Origin: Prolixibacteraceae bacterium JC049
GTDB taxonomy: Bacteria > Bacteroidota > Bacteroidia > Bacteroidales > Prolixibacteraceae
Assembly: GCA_023369685.1 (NCBI GenBank)
Contig: SACZ01000001.1
Coordinates: 62,381-126,380, forward strand
DNA: 64,000 nucleotides
Direction: 5' to 3'
The notes below the pieces were generated by a model, which ran no database searches, had not been told where the DNA came from, and saw nothing but the letters and a program-made list of their open reading frames with translations. The translations under genes were made by a program, and so were the position numbers. Below are positions 25,963 to 36,378 of the stretch, in pieces; position 1 is the stretch's first letter, and each line of letters begins with the position of its first letter.

Positions 25963-28164
25963 ATGTCAAAATTTCCACATTATAAACAGCCAGACGAGAT
26001 GGATTGTGGTGTTACCTGTTTGCGAATGATTGCAAAGTATTACGGTAAGACTTATTCTTTGCAGTTTTTACGGGAGCAGGCATGTGTTTCGCGTGAAGGA
26101 GTCTCGCTTATGGGGATAAGCGATGCGGCTGAGGTTATTGGATTGCGCCCTTTGGGAGCTAAAGTTACTTTTGAGCAGTTGGTGAATGATGTGCCAAGAC
26201 CTTGTATTGTGCATTGGGCACAGAAGCATTTTGTTGTTCTTTTCAGTATTAAGAAAAAACGTGGAAAGCTTTATTTCGAAGTGGCTGACCCTGCTTATGG
26301 TATTATTAGATATACCGAAGAGGAGTTTAAGAAGAATTGGCTAGCTACAGTTCGAGAAGGTGAAGAGAAAGGTATTTGTTTGATGTTGGAAACAATGCCT
26401 GAATTCTTTGAGCATGAAGATGAGAAAGGTGAGAAGACTGGTTTTCGATTTCTGTTTTCTTATCTGCAGCCACATCGGAAGTTGATGGGGCAACTGGCGC
26501 TTGGTTTTTTGGTAGGAAGTATTCTTCAGTTGATTTTTCCATTCTTAACCCAGAGTATAGTCGATGTAGGTATTAATAATAATGACCTGAATTTTATTTA
26601 TCTGGTGCTTGGGGCGCAGATGATATTGTTCATCTCAAGAATGAGTGTCGACTTTGTTCGCTCGTGGATATTGTTGCATATAAGTACCCGAATTAATATC
26701 TCTATTATTTCTGACTTCCTGATTAAGCTAATGCGAATGCCTATTGGTTTCTTTGATTCGAAAATGGTGGGCGACTTATTGCAGCGAATAGGAGATCATA
26801 GAAGAATTGAACGTTTTCTAACATCTCAGTCGTTGAGTGTGTTGTTTTCGCTGTTCAATTTGGTGTTGTTTGGAGCAGTTTTGGCTTACTATAGTTGGAG
26901 TATATTCGCTATTTTTCTTTTTGGTTCCATTCTATATGTGGGCTGGATTCTGTTGTTTATGGGTAAGAGACGCGAATTAGATTTTCGTCGTTTCGATGAA
27001 TTGGCCAATAATCAATCGAAACTAATTCAGCTGATCTCAGGAATGCAAGAGATTAAGTTGAATAATTATGAGACTCATAAGCGTTGGGAGTGGGAGCGAA
27101 TTCAGGCCAGAGTGTTCCGGATTAGTGTGAAAAGTTTGGCGCTTAATCAGTATCAGAAAGCGGGATCGATATTTATAAATGAAACCAAGAATATTATTAT
27201 AACTGTCTTAGCGGCATTGGCTGTCGTTAATGGTCAAATGACGCTGGGTATGATGTTGGCTGTTCAGTATATTTTAGGTCAGTTGAATGGGCCACTGGAC
27301 CAGTTGGTTGGGTTTATGCATATTGCGCAGGATGCGAAAATAAGTTTAGAGCGCCTGGGGGAGATTCATAATAAAGAGGATGAAGAAGAACGGCGGGAAG
27401 ATCGGTTGAACGAGTTGCCAGAGGTGCCTGCGTTTAAGTTGGAGAATGTTACTTTTCAATATGAAGGTCCTCGTTCGGAAAAGGTTTTGAATAATGTATC
27501 ATTAGATATTCCTGCCAATAAAACTACGGCAATTGTTGGAACCAGTGGTAGTGGAAAAACTACATTAGTGAAATTGCTTTTAGGATTTTATAAGCCTGTG
27601 GCAGGAGAAATGAAGGTGGATGAAACACCTTTGGATGCTTTTGATAATCAATTTTGGCGCTCTCAGTGTGGAGCAGTGATGCAAGATGGATTTATCTTTT
27701 CAGATTCTATTGCGAATAATATTGCAATGGAGACAGAGACAATCAATCGTGATCGATTTAGGTATGCTGTGAGAATGGCCAATGTTCACTCTTTCGTGAA
27801 TCGCTTGCCTTTGGGTTTTAATACGAAGATTGGACAAGAAGGAATGGGGTTGAGTCAAGGGCAGAAACAGCGAATTCTGATTGCCCGTGCTATATATAAG
27901 AATCCTCAGTTCTTGTTTTTCGATGAGGCGACCAATGCGTTAGATGCCAATAATGAAAAAGTAATCATGGAGAATCTGGACAAGTTCTTCGAGGGAAAGA
28001 CGGTTGTGGTGGTAGCGCATCGATTGAGCACAGTTCGGAATGCCGACCAGATTGTTGTGTTGGAGCGAGGAGAGATTGTGGAAAAAGGAACACATGAGGA
28101 GTTGACAGAGAAACGAGGTGCTTATTATCAATTAGTGAAAAATCAATTGGAATTAGGAGGCTAA
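25963..28164 (+). CDS. C39 peptidase-containing ABC exporter
   Basis: A 733-residue inner-membrane transporter. Residues 1-130 are a C39 cysteine protease: Cys15 in QPDEMDCGVTCL, His89 in QKHFVVLF and Asp109 in VADPAYG form the triad that cuts double-glycine leader peptides. About six transmembrane helices follow (~165-450). The ATPase domain has GTSGSGKT (~526), LSQGQKQR (~630) and FLFFDEATNALD (~650). Such proteins process and export bacteriocins and other small peptides. The HlyD partner follows 20 bases later. No double-glycine precursor gene was seen nearby. Confidence 0.94.
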   Translation: MSKFPHYKQPDEMDCGVTCLRMIAKYYGKTYSLQFLREQACVSREGVSLMGISDAAEVIGLRPLGAKVTFEQLVNDVPRPCIVHWAQKHFVVLFSIKKKRGKLYFEVADPAYGIIRYTEEEFKKNWLATVREGEEKGICLMLETMPEFFEHEDEKGEKTGFRFLFSYLQPHRKLMGQLALGFLVGSILQLIFPFLTQSIVDVGINNNDLNFIYLVLGAQMILFISRMSVDFVRSWILLHISTRINISIISDFLIKLMRMPIGFFDSKMVGDLLQRIGDHRRIERFLTSQSLSVLFSLFNLVLFGAVLAYYSWSIFAIFLFGSILYVGWILLFMGKRRELDFRRFDELANNQSKLIQLISGMQEIKLNNYETHKRWEWERIQARVFRISVKSLALNQYQKAGSIFINETKNIIITVLAALAVVNGQMTLGMMLAVQYILGQLNGPLDQLVGFMHIAQDAKISLERLGEIHNKEDEEERREDRLNELPEVPAFKLENVTFQYEGPRSEKVLNNVSLDIPANKTTAIVGTSGSGKTTLVKLLLGFYKPVAGEMKVDETPLDAFDNQFWRSQCGAVMQDGFIFSDSIANNIAMETETINRDRFRYAVRMANVHSFVNRLPLGFNTKIGQEGMGLSQGQKQRILIARAIYKNPQFLFFDEATNALDANNEKVIMENLDKFFEGKTVVVVAHRLSTVRNADQIVVLERGEIVEKGTHEELTEKRGAYYQLVKNQLELGG

Positions 28165-28183
28165 TCCATATTATATATATCAT

Positions 28184-29479
28184 ATGCCACAAAATCAGGA
28201 AATAGAAATTAGAAGCGAGGAGGTTCAAGATATCGTTGGGCGTACTCCGCATTGGTTGTTGCGATCGGGGATGACTCTTTTGTTTGCAATAGTTGCTGTG
28301 TTGTTTCTTATTAGTTATTTCTTTCGATATCCGGATGTGGTAAATGCTCCGGTGGTTTTGCTTTCGGAAAATCCTCCGTATCACTTGGTAGCTCGTGTGG
28401 ATGGACGTATGGCGGATTTGCTGGTTGAGGACAAGGAGCAGGTGAAACCCGGTCGGGTGTTGGCTGTATTGGAGAATGCGGCTAACTTTGAACATGTTCA
28501 GCAGTTAAACTCGAAAACAGAGGAGTTAGACCGATTTGTATCTGGTTTTTGCGAGTTTCCTGTGTTATCAGATAGTTTGGTGTTGGGAGATGTGCAATCG
28601 GCATATTATGAAATGTTGAGAGGCGTAATCGATTATAAGAATTTTGTTGAGCTGGAGTATTATCCTCGCGAGATAGCGGCATTGAAAGAGCAGGTTAAGA
28701 TAGAGCGTATTTATTACGATCGACTATGGTCTAGGAGAGTGGTTTTAAACGAAGAGTTGAAAATCGCGAATAATAAGTACGAAAGAGATTCATTATTATA
28801 TAATAAGAAGGTGTTGTCGGCGCAGGCGTGGGAAGATGCTAAAACCGGTTGGTTGCAAAAGAAGCTGAAGTTTAATGATGTGAGAACTTTGTTGGCGAAA
28901 ACCAAAAGAGAGATGTTGGTGTTGGAGCAGAAGTTGGTGGGCATGGAGAAGGAGTATCTGGATGAGGTGTCGAAAAAGCAATCGGCTTTAATTGCTATGC
29001 GTGGTAAGTTGCAAGGGGCAATTTCGGAGTGGGAGAGAAAGTATTTACTTCGATCGACTATTGCTGGGAAAGTTGTGTTTAATGATGTTTGGGCAAAAAA
29101 TCAGCAACTGAAGGAAGGTGATTTAGTTTGCAGTGTATTGCCTGGTGAGCAAAAAGAAATTGTTGGAAAAATTGTTTTACCAATGTTAAAAGCTGGTAAG
29201 GTGAAGCAGGGGCAACGAGTGAATATCCGACTTAAGAATTATCCATATATGGAATTTGGTGTGTTGGTAGGAAAAGTAACGAGTGTAGCAGAAGTACCTA
29301 CCAATAGTCAATATGTTATTACAGTAGAGTTGCCGCAGGATTTAAAAACAACATATGGTGTTGGATTGCGCTTTTCTCAAGAAATGGAAGGAAGTGCAGA
29401 GGTGGTGACTGAAAATTTAAGACTTATACAGCGTATAATTAATCCACTTAGATCGCTATTGAAAAATAGAGTTCAGTAG
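28184..29479 (+). CDS. HlyD-family membrane fusion protein
   Basis: A 431-residue periplasmic adaptor anchored by one N-terminal helix (~residues 28-48). A biotinyl-lipoyl half domain (ARVDGRMADLLVEDKEQVKPGRVLAVLE) leads into a long alpha-helical hairpin (~100-285) rich in Leu/Glu/Lys heptads. The returning lipoyl strand is STIAGKVVFNDVWAKNQQLKEGD, and beta-barrel segments follow. It should link the C39 exporter to an outer-membrane channel of TolC type, which is not encoded in this window. It is the last gene before the ribosomal superoperon. Confidence 0.92.
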   Translation: MPQNQEIEIRSEEVQDIVGRTPHWLLRSGMTLLFAIVAVLFLISYFFRYPDVVNAPVVLLSENPPYHLVARVDGRMADLLVEDKEQVKPGRVLAVLENAANFEHVQQLNSKTEELDRFVSGFCEFPVLSDSLVLGDVQSAYYEMLRGVIDYKNFVELEYYPREIAALKEQVKIERIYYDRLWSRRVVLNEELKIANNKYERDSLLYNKKVLSAQAWEDAKTGWLQKKLKFNDVRTLLAKTKREMLVLEQKLVGMEKEYLDEVSKKQSALIAMRGKLQGAISEWERKYLLRSTIAGKVVFNDVWAKNQQLKEGDLVCSVLPGEQKEIVGKIVLPMLKAGKVKQGQRVNIRLKNYPYMEFGVLVGKVTSVAEVPTNSQYVITVELPQDLKTTYGVGLRFSQEMEGSAEVVTENLRLIQRIINPLRSLLKNRVQ

Positions 29480-29551
29480 CGATTCATAATTTCTTAACAA
29501 ACTTTTTTTCTGGTGCAAGTGTAAAAAAATCAGAAAATTCCGTCTTGTTTG

Positions 29552-29582
29552 TTGGGTTTCAAAATGCTTTTTAATACTTTTG
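29552..29582 (+). promoter_or_regulatory. Upstream promoter P1 of the rpsL operon
   Basis: TTG (29552-29554), a 20-base spacer and TACTTTTG (29575-29582) match the Bacteroidota consensus. It lies about 120 bases before rpsL. Confidence 0.65.
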
Positions 29583-29626
29583 CGTGCCTATTTTAAGGTA
29601 AGGTGGCAAAAAATGGTTGATAATCA

Positions 29627-29656
29627 TTGTGTTTACGCATTAAATGCGTAAATTTG
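29627..29656 (+). promoter_or_regulatory. Downstream promoter P2 of the rpsL operon
   Basis: TTG (29627-29629), a 19-base spacer and TAAATTTG (29649-29656) form a second full consensus match. The -7 element overlaps the inverted repeat at 29632-29652, so a protein bound there would block this promoter. Confidence 0.65.
29632..29652. promoter_or_regulatory. Perfect inverted repeat, candidate operator in P2
   Basis: TTTACGCAT and ATGCGTAAA are exact reverse complements separated by TAA. The repeat fills the spacer and the first half of the -7 element of P2. It could be a dimeric repressor site, or in RNA from P1 a 9-bp hairpin. Confidence 0.55.
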
Positions 29657-29701
29657 CAGCCGATTTTGTCTAAAAACTATTTAATTAAAACATAAGTTTT
29701 T

Positions 29702-30076
29702 ATGCCAACGATTCAACAATTAGTTAGAAAAGGAAGACAGAAAAATCAGGAGAAGAGTAAATCTCCTGCGTTGGAGGCATGTCCACAAAGACGTGGTGTG
29801 TGTGTACGTGTGTACACTACTACTCCTAAGAAGCCGAACTCGGCTATGCGTAAAGTGGCGAGGGTAAGGTTGACAAATGGTAAAGAGGTGAATGCCTACA
29901 TCCCTGGAGAAGGTCACAACCTACAAGAGCACTCAATTGTATTGGTGCGTGGTGGTAGAGTAAAAGACTTACCAGGTGTGCGTTATCACATCGTGCGCGG
30001 TGCATTGGATACTGCGGGTGTTGAAGGTCGTACTCAGCGTCGTTCTAAATACGGAGCTAAGCGTCCTAAGAAGTAA
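29702..30076 (+). CDS. rpsL: 30S ribosomal protein S12
   Basis: A 124-residue decoding-centre protein of the small subunit. [12 protein letters not shown] opens it; [23 protein letters not shown] and [12 protein letters not shown] are the conserved loops, with the streptomycin-site lysines in KKPNSA and in the following [15 protein letters not shown]. Lys at these sites suggests the wild-type sensitive form. It is the first gene of the str operon. Confidence 0.98.
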   Translation: MPTIQQLVRKGRQKNQEKSKSPALEACPQRRGVCVRVYTTTPKKPNSAMRKVARVRLTNGKEVNAYIPGEGHNLQEHSIVLVRGGRVKDLPGVRYHIVRGALDTAGVEGRTQRRSKYGAKRPKK

Positions 30077-30200
30077 TTTAATTTATTGTAATTGACTGTC
30101 TTTCTTTTTAGAAAGTGGTTTGGTTGAGTAAGTCGCTTCGGCGTCTGAAGACAAGCAAGAACAGCCAATTTGAATAACACAAATTTGAAGTAATTGTAAG
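30077..30200 (+). promoter_or_regulatory. Structured rpsL-rpsG intercistronic region
   Basis: This 124-base spacer has several stems: CTTTCT/AGAAAG, a CGC(TTCG)GCG hairpin, TGTCTT/AAGACA around them, and AATTTG/CAAATT just before rpsG. In E. coli the equivalent spacer binds S7 for feedback control; that role here is inference. Confidence 0.4.
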
Positions 30201-30677
30201 ATGAGAAAAGCGAAACCAAAGAAGAGAATTTTGCTGCCAGATCCTAAGTTTGGTGATACATTGGTAACAAGATTCGTAAACGATATGATGCAAGACGGTA
30301 AGAAATCGACTGCTTACAGAATTTTTTACGATGCATTAGAGTTGGTTGAACAAAGAGCTAAAAATGACGAGATGTCTGCTTTGGATATCTGGAAAAAAGC
30401 TCTTGAGAATGTAACTCCACAGGTAGAGGTTAAGAGCCGCCGTGTTGGAGGTGCTACATTCCAGGTTCCAATGGAATTGCGCCCAGAACGTAAGGTAGCT
30501 GTGAGTATTAAGAACATGGTTCTTTTTGCTCGTAAAAGAAGCGGTCGTTCTATGGCTGATAAATTAGCTGCCGAGATTTTAGCTGGTTTTAATAATGAAG
30601 GTGGTGCTTTCAAGAAGAAAGAAGATACTCACCGTATGGCTGAAGCTAACCGTGCATTCGCACACTTCAGATTTTAA
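30201..30677 (+). CDS. rpsG: 30S ribosomal protein S7
   Basis: A 158-residue protein that organises the 16S 3' domain and head. [34 protein letters not shown] and [11 protein letters not shown] are family signatures, and the C-terminus ends [15 protein letters not shown]. It follows rpsL after a structured 124-base gap and precedes fusA by 43 bases. Confidence 0.98.
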   Translation: MRKAKPKKRILLPDPKFGDTLVTRFVNDMMQDGKKSTAYRIFYDALELVEQRAKNDEMSALDIWKKALENVTPQVEVKSRRVGGATFQVPMELRPERKVAVSIKNMVLFARKRSGRSMADKLAAEILAGFNNEGGAFKKKEDTHRMAEANRAFAHFRF

Positions 30678-30720
30678 GATAATAGGATTTAGTTAAAAGG
30701 ATTAAAAGAGTTAGGTTATA

Positions 30721-32835
30721 ATGGCAACTCGTGATTTAAAATATACCAGAAACATCGGTATCATGGCGCATATCGATGCTGGTAAGACCACTACTACAGA
30801 GCGTGTTCTGTATTATACTGGTCTTACGCACCGTATTGGTGAGGTGCATGATGGTGCAGCAACCATGGACTGGATGGAGCAAGAGCAAGAGCGTGGTATT
30901 ACTATTACCTCTGCTGCGACTACTACATTCTGGAACTACAAGGACGAAGAGTATAAGGTAAATATTATTGACACTCCTGGTCACGTTGACTTTACTGTAG
31001 AGGTAGAGCGTGCGTTGCGTATTTTGGACGGTGCTGTAGCATTGTTCTGTGCGGTAGGTGGTGTTGAAGCACAGTCGGAAACTGTTTGGCGTCAAGCTGA
31101 AAAGTACGGTGTGCCTCGTATTGCTTTTGTTAACAAAATGGACCGTTCAGGTGCAGATTTCTTTAATGTATACAACGACATTATTGATAAACTAAAAGCA
31201 AATCCTGTACCTCTTCAAATTCCTATCGGTGCTGAAGAGAGTTTCGAAGGGGTTATCGACCTTGTAGAAATGAAAGCTATTCGTTGGAAAGATGATGCTC
31301 AAAAAGGAACAACTTGGTATACTGAGGAAATTCCAGCAGATTTGAAAGAGCAAGCTGACGAGTGGAGAGAAAAATTAATGGAAGCTGTAGCAGAGCAAGA
31401 TGAAGAGTTGATGGAGCGTTTCTTCGAAGATCCAGATTCTATCACTGTTGAAGAAGCTCAAGCTGTTATCCGTAAAGCAACATTGGCTGGTGATATCATC
31501 CCAATGCTTTGTGGTTCTGCTTTCAAGAATAAAGGTGTTCAACGCTTGTTAGATGCTGTTTGTGAGTACCTAGCAAGTCCAACAGATAAAGATGCAATTG
31601 AAGGTAATGAGCCAGGTGAAGCTGAGAACAAAATCGTTCGTAAGCCATCTAACGATGAGCCATTAACTGCTTTGGCATTTAAAATTGCAACTGACCCATT
31701 CGTAGGTCGTTTGTGTTTCATCCGTGTTTACTCTGGTGTCCTAGAAGCAGGTTCGTATGTATACAACCCACGTACACGTAAGAAAGAGCGTATTGCACGT
31801 TTGTACCAGATGCACTCGAACAAGCAGAATGCAATTGAGCGTTGTGAGGCTGGTGATATTTGTGCTGCCGTAGGTTTCAAAGATATCCGTACTGGAGATA
31901 CGTTGTGTGATATGAAAGAGCACATCGAGCTTGAGTCAATGGATTTCCCAGAGCCAGTAATCGGTATCGCAGTTGAGCCTAAGTCACAAAAAGACCTAGA
32001 CAAACTATCAAACGGTTTGGCTAAATTGGCTGAAGAGGATCCTACTTTTAAAGTAAATACTGACGAAGATTCAGGTCAAACTGTAATTCGTGGTATGGGT
32101 GAGCTTCACCTAGAGATCATCATCGACCGTTTGAAGCGTGAGTTTAAAGTAGAATGTAATCAAGGTAAGCCTCAGGTAGCATACAAGGAAGCTATTTCTC
32201 AAGAGGTTGAACTTCGTGAGGTGTTCAAGAAGCAGACTGGTGGACGTGGTAAGTTCGCAGATATCAGTGTTCGTATTGCTCCTGCTGACGAAGGTAAAGA
32301 AGGATTACAATTTATTGATAGCATTAAAGGGGGAGTTGTTCCACGCGAATACATTCCTTCTGTAGAGAAAGGTTTCAAAGAAGCTATGAATAACGGTGTA
32401 TTGGCCGGTTATACTTTGGATAGTTTGAAAGTAGATTTATTCTTCGGTTCATTCCACCCAGTTGACTCGGATCAATTATCATTCGAATTGGTAGCTAAGC
32501 AAGCATTTAAATCGGCTTGTGCTCAGGCAAAACCTATTCTACAAGAGCCAATCATGAAGATGGAAGTTGTTACTCCGGAAGACTACATGGGAGATATCAT
32601 TTCTGACTTGAACCGTCGTCGCGGTCAGGTTGAAGGAATGGAATCTAAGTCAGGTGCTCGTGTGATTAACGCACTTGTTCCACTTTCAGAGTTATTTGGA
32701 TACGTAACAGTATTACGTACACTTTCATCAGGACGTGCAACTTCTTCTATGGAGTTCGCTCACTATGCTGAAGTTCCTAAGAACTTAGCAATTGAGGTAC
32801 TTGAAGAAGTAAAAGGAAGAACTGATTTATTATAA
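30721..32835 (+). CDS. fusA: Elongation factor G
   Basis: A 704-residue canonical translocase. The G motifs are intact: [10 protein letters not shown] (G1), [14 protein letters not shown] (G2), DTPGHVDF with the catalytic His (G3) and [10 protein letters not shown] (G4). Domain IV shows [13 protein letters not shown] and HPVDSD. The contrast with the EF-G2 gene at 23515-25671, where these motifs are changed, shows that this is the housekeeping factor. Confidence 0.98.
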   Translation: MATRDLKYTRNIGIMAHIDAGKTTTTERVLYYTGLTHRIGEVHDGAATMDWMEQEQERGITITSAATTTFWNYKDEEYKVNIIDTPGHVDFTVEVERALRILDGAVALFCAVGGVEAQSETVWRQAEKYGVPRIAFVNKMDRSGADFFNVYNDIIDKLKANPVPLQIPIGAEESFEGVIDLVEMKAIRWKDDAQKGTTWYTEEIPADLKEQADEWREKLMEAVAEQDEELMERFFEDPDSITVEEAQAVIRKATLAGDIIPMLCGSAFKNKGVQRLLDAVCEYLASPTDKDAIEGNEPGEAENKIVRKPSNDEPLTALAFKIATDPFVGRLCFIRVYSGVLEAGSYVYNPRTRKKERIARLYQMHSNKQNAIERCEAGDICAAVGFKDIRTGDTLCDMKEHIELESMDFPEPVIGIAVEPKSQKDLDKLSNGLAKLAEEDPTFKVNTDEDSGQTVIRGMGELHLEIIIDRLKREFKVECNQGKPQVAYKEAISQEVELREVFKKQTGGRGKFADISVRIAPADEGKEGLQFIDSIKGGVVPREYIPSVEKGFKEAMNNGVLAGYTLDSLKVDLFFGSFHPVDSDQLSFELVAKQAFKSACAQAKPILQEPIMKMEVVTPEDYMGDIISDLNRRRGQVEGMESKSGARVINALVPLSELFGYVTVLRTLSSGRATSSMEFAHYAEVPKNLAIEVLEEVKGRTDLL

Positions 32836-32845
32836 TGATATGCAA

Positions 32846-32873
32846 AGCCACTGCTTAGTTTTAGGTAGTGGCT
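32846..32873 (+). terminator. Hairpin at the fusA-rpsJ boundary
   Basis: AGCCACTGCT (32846-32855) pairs with GGTAGTGGCT (32864-32873), including wobbles, around an 8-base loop. ATTGTGTTTTAAA follows. It may act as a partial terminator or processing site between the str and S10 segments. Confidence 0.5.
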
Positions 32874-32909
32874 ATTGTGTTTTAAATTAATTTGATTGAT
32901 CGTTTAATT

Positions 32910-33215
32910 ATGAGCCAAAAGATCAGAATTAAGCTTAAATCGTACGATCACAACTTGGTAGACAAGTCAGCTGAAAAGATCGTTAAAACGGTTAAGACTA
33001 CAGGAGCAGTAGTAAGTGGTCCAATTCCACTTCCTACGCACAAACGTATTTTCACTGTTTTAAGTTCGACTTTCGTTAATAAGAAGTCGAGAGATCAGTA
33101 TCAGCTTTCTAGTTACAAAAGACTGATCGACATTTACAGCTCAACAGCTAAAACAATTGACGCACTTATGAAGCTTGAATTGCCTAGTGGTGTTGAAGTA
33201 GAAATCAAAGTGTGA
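32910..33215 (+). CDS. rpsJ: 30S ribosomal protein S10
   Basis: A 101-residue protein from the ATG at 32910 ([18 protein letters not shown]). [27 protein letters not shown] is the conserved rRNA-binding part. It is also a NusB partner in antitermination. Tuf is not located upstream of it here, unlike in many bacteria. It begins the S10 gene block. Confidence 0.98.
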   Translation: MSQKIRIKLKSYDHNLVDKSAEKIVKTVKTTGAVVSGPIPLPTHKRIFTVLSSTFVNKKSRDQYQLSSYKRLIDIYSSTAKTIDALMKLELPSGVEVEIKV

Positions 33216-33238
33216 TAACTGATTAAAAAGAGTAAAAA

Positions 33239-33856
33239 ATGTCAGGATTAATTGGTAAGAAAATCGGAATGACATCCGTATTCAGTGTTGAGGGAAAGAA
33301 TATTCCATGCACTGTGATCGAGGCTGGTCCTTGTGTTGTTACTCAAGTAAGAACATTAGAGAAAGACGGTTACGAAGCTGTTCAGTTAGGGTATGAAGAC
33401 AAGAAAGAGAAGCATACCACTAAAGCTGAAGCAGGTCACTTCAAAAAAGCCGGAACTAGCCCGAAGAAAACATTAGTAGAATTCAAAGATTTCGAAAACG
33501 AAATGAATTTGGGTGATACTGTTGCAGTAGATCTTTTCGAAGAGAATGACTGGGTTGATGTAACTGGTCTTTCAAAAGGAAAAGGTTTCCAAGGGGTTGT
33601 TAAACGCCACGGATTTGCTGGTGTAGGTGATAGCACTCACGGTCAGCATAACCGTTTAAGAGCTCCAGGTTCTATTGGTGCCGCTTCATATCCTGCTCGT
33701 GTATTCAAAGGAATGCGCATGGCTGGACGCGATGGCGGAAAACAAATTACCGTTCAGAACTTACAGGTAATTAAAGTAATTCCAGAAAGCAACTTGGTAG
33801 TGGTGAAAGGATCAATTCCTGGTGCTAAAGGATCAACCGTAATTATTCAGAAGTAA
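33239..33856 (+). CDS. rplC: 50S ribosomal protein L3
   Basis: A 205-residue large-subunit protein near the peptidyl transferase centre. [15 protein letters not shown] starts it; [17 protein letters not shown] and [23 protein letters not shown] form the extension that reaches the active site. The stop overlaps the rplD start by one base (TAATG). Confidence 0.98.
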   Translation: MSGLIGKKIGMTSVFSVEGKNIPCTVIEAGPCVVTQVRTLEKDGYEAVQLGYEDKKEKHTTKAEAGHFKKAGTSPKKTLVEFKDFENEMNLGDTVAVDLFEENDWVDVTGLSKGKGFQGVVKRHGFAGVGDSTHGQHNRLRAPGSIGAASYPARVFKGMRMAGRDGGKQITVQNLQVIKVIPESNLVVVKGSIPGAKGSTVIIQK

Positions 33857-34485
33857 TGGAAGTAGCAGTATTAAACAAAGCAGGACAAGAGACCGGAAGA
33901 TCGGTTGAATTGTTGGAGCAAGTTTTCGGGATTGAGCCTAACGATCACGCTATTTACCTAGATGTTAAACAATATCTAGCTAATCAGCGTCAGGGAACTC
34001 ACAAAGCAAAAGAGCGTGCTGAGATCGTAGGTAGTACTCGTAAAATTAAGAAACAAAAAGGAACTGGTACTGCACGTGCAGGTAGTATCAAGTCACCTGT
34101 TTTCCGTGGAGGAGGTCGTATTTTCGGTCCACGCCCACGTAATTACGGGTTCAAACTGAACAAAAAAGTGAAAACTTTGGCTCGCAAGTCGGCATTAGCT
34201 TACAAAGCGAAAGGTAACAGTATCCTAGTGGTTGAAGATTTCACATTTGAAGCTCCTAAAACAAAGGAAATGGTAGCTATTACAGGTAGCCTGAAAATCA
34301 ACGACAAAAAGTCGTTAATCGTTTTACCTGAAGAGAATAAAAACTTATATTTGTCGGCGCGTAATTTAAAAAATACGCAAGTGTTGACAGTTAATGAGTT
34401 GTCTACATACCAGATCCTTAATGCTAAAACCCTTGTTTTACTAGAAGGGGCAGTTAAGAAAATTGAAGAAAATTTTACGCTTTAA
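33856..34485 (+). CDS. rplD: 50S ribosomal protein L4
   Basis: A 209-residue protein whose basic loop ([32 protein letters not shown], ~68-99) lines the exit tunnel. In E. coli L4 autoregulates the S10 operon. No equivalent leader was recognised here. It overlaps rplC by one base. Confidence 0.98.
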   Translation: MEVAVLNKAGQETGRSVELLEQVFGIEPNDHAIYLDVKQYLANQRQGTHKAKERAEIVGSTRKIKKQKGTGTARAGSIKSPVFRGGGRIFGPRPRNYGFKLNKKVKTLARKSALAYKAKGNSILVVEDFTFEAPKTKEMVAITGSLKINDKKSLIVLPEENKNLYLSARNLKNTQVLTVNELSTYQILNAKTLVLLEGAVKKIEENFTL

Positions 34486-34496
34486 GATTTTAGGAG

Positions 34497-34787
34497 ATGG
34501 AGATTTTAATTAAACCATTGGTTACCGAAAAACTAACTGATTTGACAGAAAAGTTGAATCGTTATGGTTTTGTGGTTGATAGAAGAGCCAATAAAGAAGA
34601 GATTAAAAAAGCTGTAGAGGAGATGTATGGTGTTTCAGTTGCTGCAGTGAACACTATGGTTTATGGTGGTAAGAAAAAAGTACGCTACACAAAAAGCGGA
34701 ATCTTAGCCGGTAAAACTAGTGCTTACAAAAAAGCAATCATTACATTGAAAGACGGAGATACTATCGATTTTTACAGCAATATCTAA
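34497..34787 (+). CDS. rplW: 50S ribosomal protein L23
   Basis: A 96-residue protein at the tunnel exit, where SRP and trigger factor dock. The start MEILIKPLVTEKLTDL and the NRYGFVVDRRANKEEIKKAVEEMYGVSV core are typical. It is 11 bases after rplD and 6 bases before rplB. Confidence 0.97.
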   Translation: MEILIKPLVTEKLTDLTEKLNRYGFVVDRRANKEEIKKAVEEMYGVSVAAVNTMVYGGKKKVRYTKSGILAGKTSAYKKAIITLKDGDTIDFYSNI

Positions 34788-34793
34788 TATAAT

Positions 34794-35618
34794 ATGGCAG
34801 TAAGAAAGTTAAAACCTGTAACACCGGGGCAAAGGCACAAAATTATTGGTGCTTTTGACACAATTACGTCATCAACGCCTGAGAAATCATTGTTGAAGCC
34901 CAAAAAGAATACTGGAGGTCGTAACGCTTCTGGTAGAATGACAATGAGGTATATAGGTGGGGGGCACAAGAAGAAATACCGTGTTATCGACTTTAAGCGC
35001 GATAAAGATGGTATTCCTGCAACTGTAGCGTCTATCCAGTATGATCCAAACCGTAGTGCTCGTATTGCACTATTGAATTATGCTGATGGTGAGAAGCGTT
35101 ACATCCTTGCGCCTAATGGATTGGAAGAAGGACAAACAGTACTATCTGGTGCAGATGCAGCTCCAGAAGTAGGAAATTCACTTCCAATGACCAATATACC
35201 TTTAGGTTCACTTATTCATAACATTGAGCTTCAACCTGGTCAAGGTGGTGTGATGGCAAGAAGTGCTGGAACTTATGCACAATTGCTCTCTCGTGAAGGA
35301 AAATACGCTATCGTAAAGCTTCCTTCAGGCGAAACTCGTATGGTGCTAGTAGTTTGTAAAGCTACCGTTGGTACTGTTGGAAACACAGAACACAACTTGG
35401 AGGTGTCTGGTAAAGCCGGTCGCTCTCGTTGGTTAGGTCGCAGACCTCGCGTTCGTGGTGTAGCTATGAACCCAGTTGATCACCCAATGGGTGGTGGTGA
35501 AGGACGTCAGTCTGGTGGTCACCCACGTTCACGTACTGGAGTTCTTGCGAAAGGTTTCAAAACTCGTAGCAAGAAAAAAGCTTCTAACAAGTACATTATA
35601 TCTAAGAAGAAGAAGTAA
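34794..35618 (+). CDS. rplB: 50S ribosomal protein L2
   Basis: A 274-residue protein needed for subunit joining and peptidyl transfer. [33 protein letters not shown] and the highly conserved [19 protein letters not shown] (with the functional His) are all present. The C-terminus is basic ([15 protein letters not shown]). Confidence 0.98.
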   Translation: MAVRKLKPVTPGQRHKIIGAFDTITSSTPEKSLLKPKKNTGGRNASGRMTMRYIGGGHKKKYRVIDFKRDKDGIPATVASIQYDPNRSARIALLNYADGEKRYILAPNGLEEGQTVLSGADAAPEVGNSLPMTNIPLGSLIHNIELQPGQGGVMARSAGTYAQLLSREGKYAIVKLPSGETRMVLVVCKATVGTVGNTEHNLEVSGKAGRSRWLGRRPRVRGVAMNPVDHPMGGGEGRQSGGHPRSRTGVLAKGFKTRSKKKASNKYIISKKKK

Positions 35619-35643
35619 ACGGTAAACTTTAAGAACAAGTATT

Positions 35644-35913
35644 ATGAGTCGTTCATTGAAAAAAGGCCCATACATTAATTACAAGCTTGAAAAGAAAGTT
35701 CTTGCTCTTAATGAAAGTGGCAAGAAAAGCGTTGTAAAAACCTGGGCCAGAGCATCAGTGATTTCTCCTGACTTTGTAGGACACACCATCGCTGTACACA
35801 ATGGAAACAAATTCATTCCTGTATATGTGACCGAAAACATGGTTGGACACAAGTTAGGTGAATTTGCTCCTACTAGAACATTCAGGGGACACGCCGGAAA
35901 CAAGAAGAAGTAA
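35644..35913 (+). CDS. rpsS: 30S ribosomal protein S19
   Basis: An 89-residue head protein that pairs with S13. [19 protein letters not shown] opens it; [42 protein letters not shown] is highly conserved. It is 25 bases after rplB. Confidence 0.98.
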   Translation: MSRSLKKGPYINYKLEKKVLALNESGKKSVVKTWARASVISPDFVGHTIAVHNGNKFIPVYVTENMVGHKLGEFAPTRTFRGHAGNKKK

Positions 35914-35952
35914 GGCGTGTAAATTATGAATAACCTAATTTGGAAGTAAAAA

Positions 35953-36372
35953 ATGGGTGCAAGAAAAAGAGAAGCTGCCTTAATTCGTAAGGAAGCTAAA
36001 AAAACACAATATTTTGCAGTTTTGAGGAACTGTCCTACTTCTCCACGAAAAATGCGCTTAGTGTGCGATATGGTTCGTGGGATGGAAGTAAACAAGGCCT
36101 TAGGCGTGCTTAAATTCTCTCCAAAAGAGGCTTCAGGCCGCGTAGAGAAACTTTTACTTTCTGCAATTGCTAACTGGCAGCAGAAAAACGAAGGTGCACG
36201 TTTAGAGGAAACTGAACTATACATTGAGAGAATTTTCGTTGATTCAGGTCGTATCTTGAAGCGATTGAGACCAGCTCCACAAGGGCGTGCTCACCGTATC
36301 AGAAAAAGATCCAATCACGTAACTCTTTATGTTGCTAGTAAAGATAATGTTAACGAAACACCATCAAAATAG
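35953..36372 (+). CDS. rplV: 50S ribosomal protein L22
   Basis: A 139-residue exit-tunnel protein. [19 protein letters not shown] and the beta-hairpin part [26 protein letters not shown] are the family marks. The N-terminal ~17 residues ([17 protein letters not shown]) are an extra basic stretch compared with E. coli L22. It is 6 bases before rpsC. Confidence 0.97.
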   Translation: MGARKREAALIRKEAKKTQYFAVLRNCPTSPRKMRLVCDMVRGMEVNKALGVLKFSPKEASGRVEKLLLSAIANWQQKNEGARLEETELYIERIFVDSGRILKRLRPAPQGRAHRIRKRSNHVTLYVASKDNVNETPSK

Positions 36373-36378
36373 TATTAC

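Noticed and set aside
30736-31095. Long antisense reading frames inside fusA and other ribosomal genes
   Set aside because: They are opposite-strand shadows of strongly conserved genes and have no promoter or family signature.
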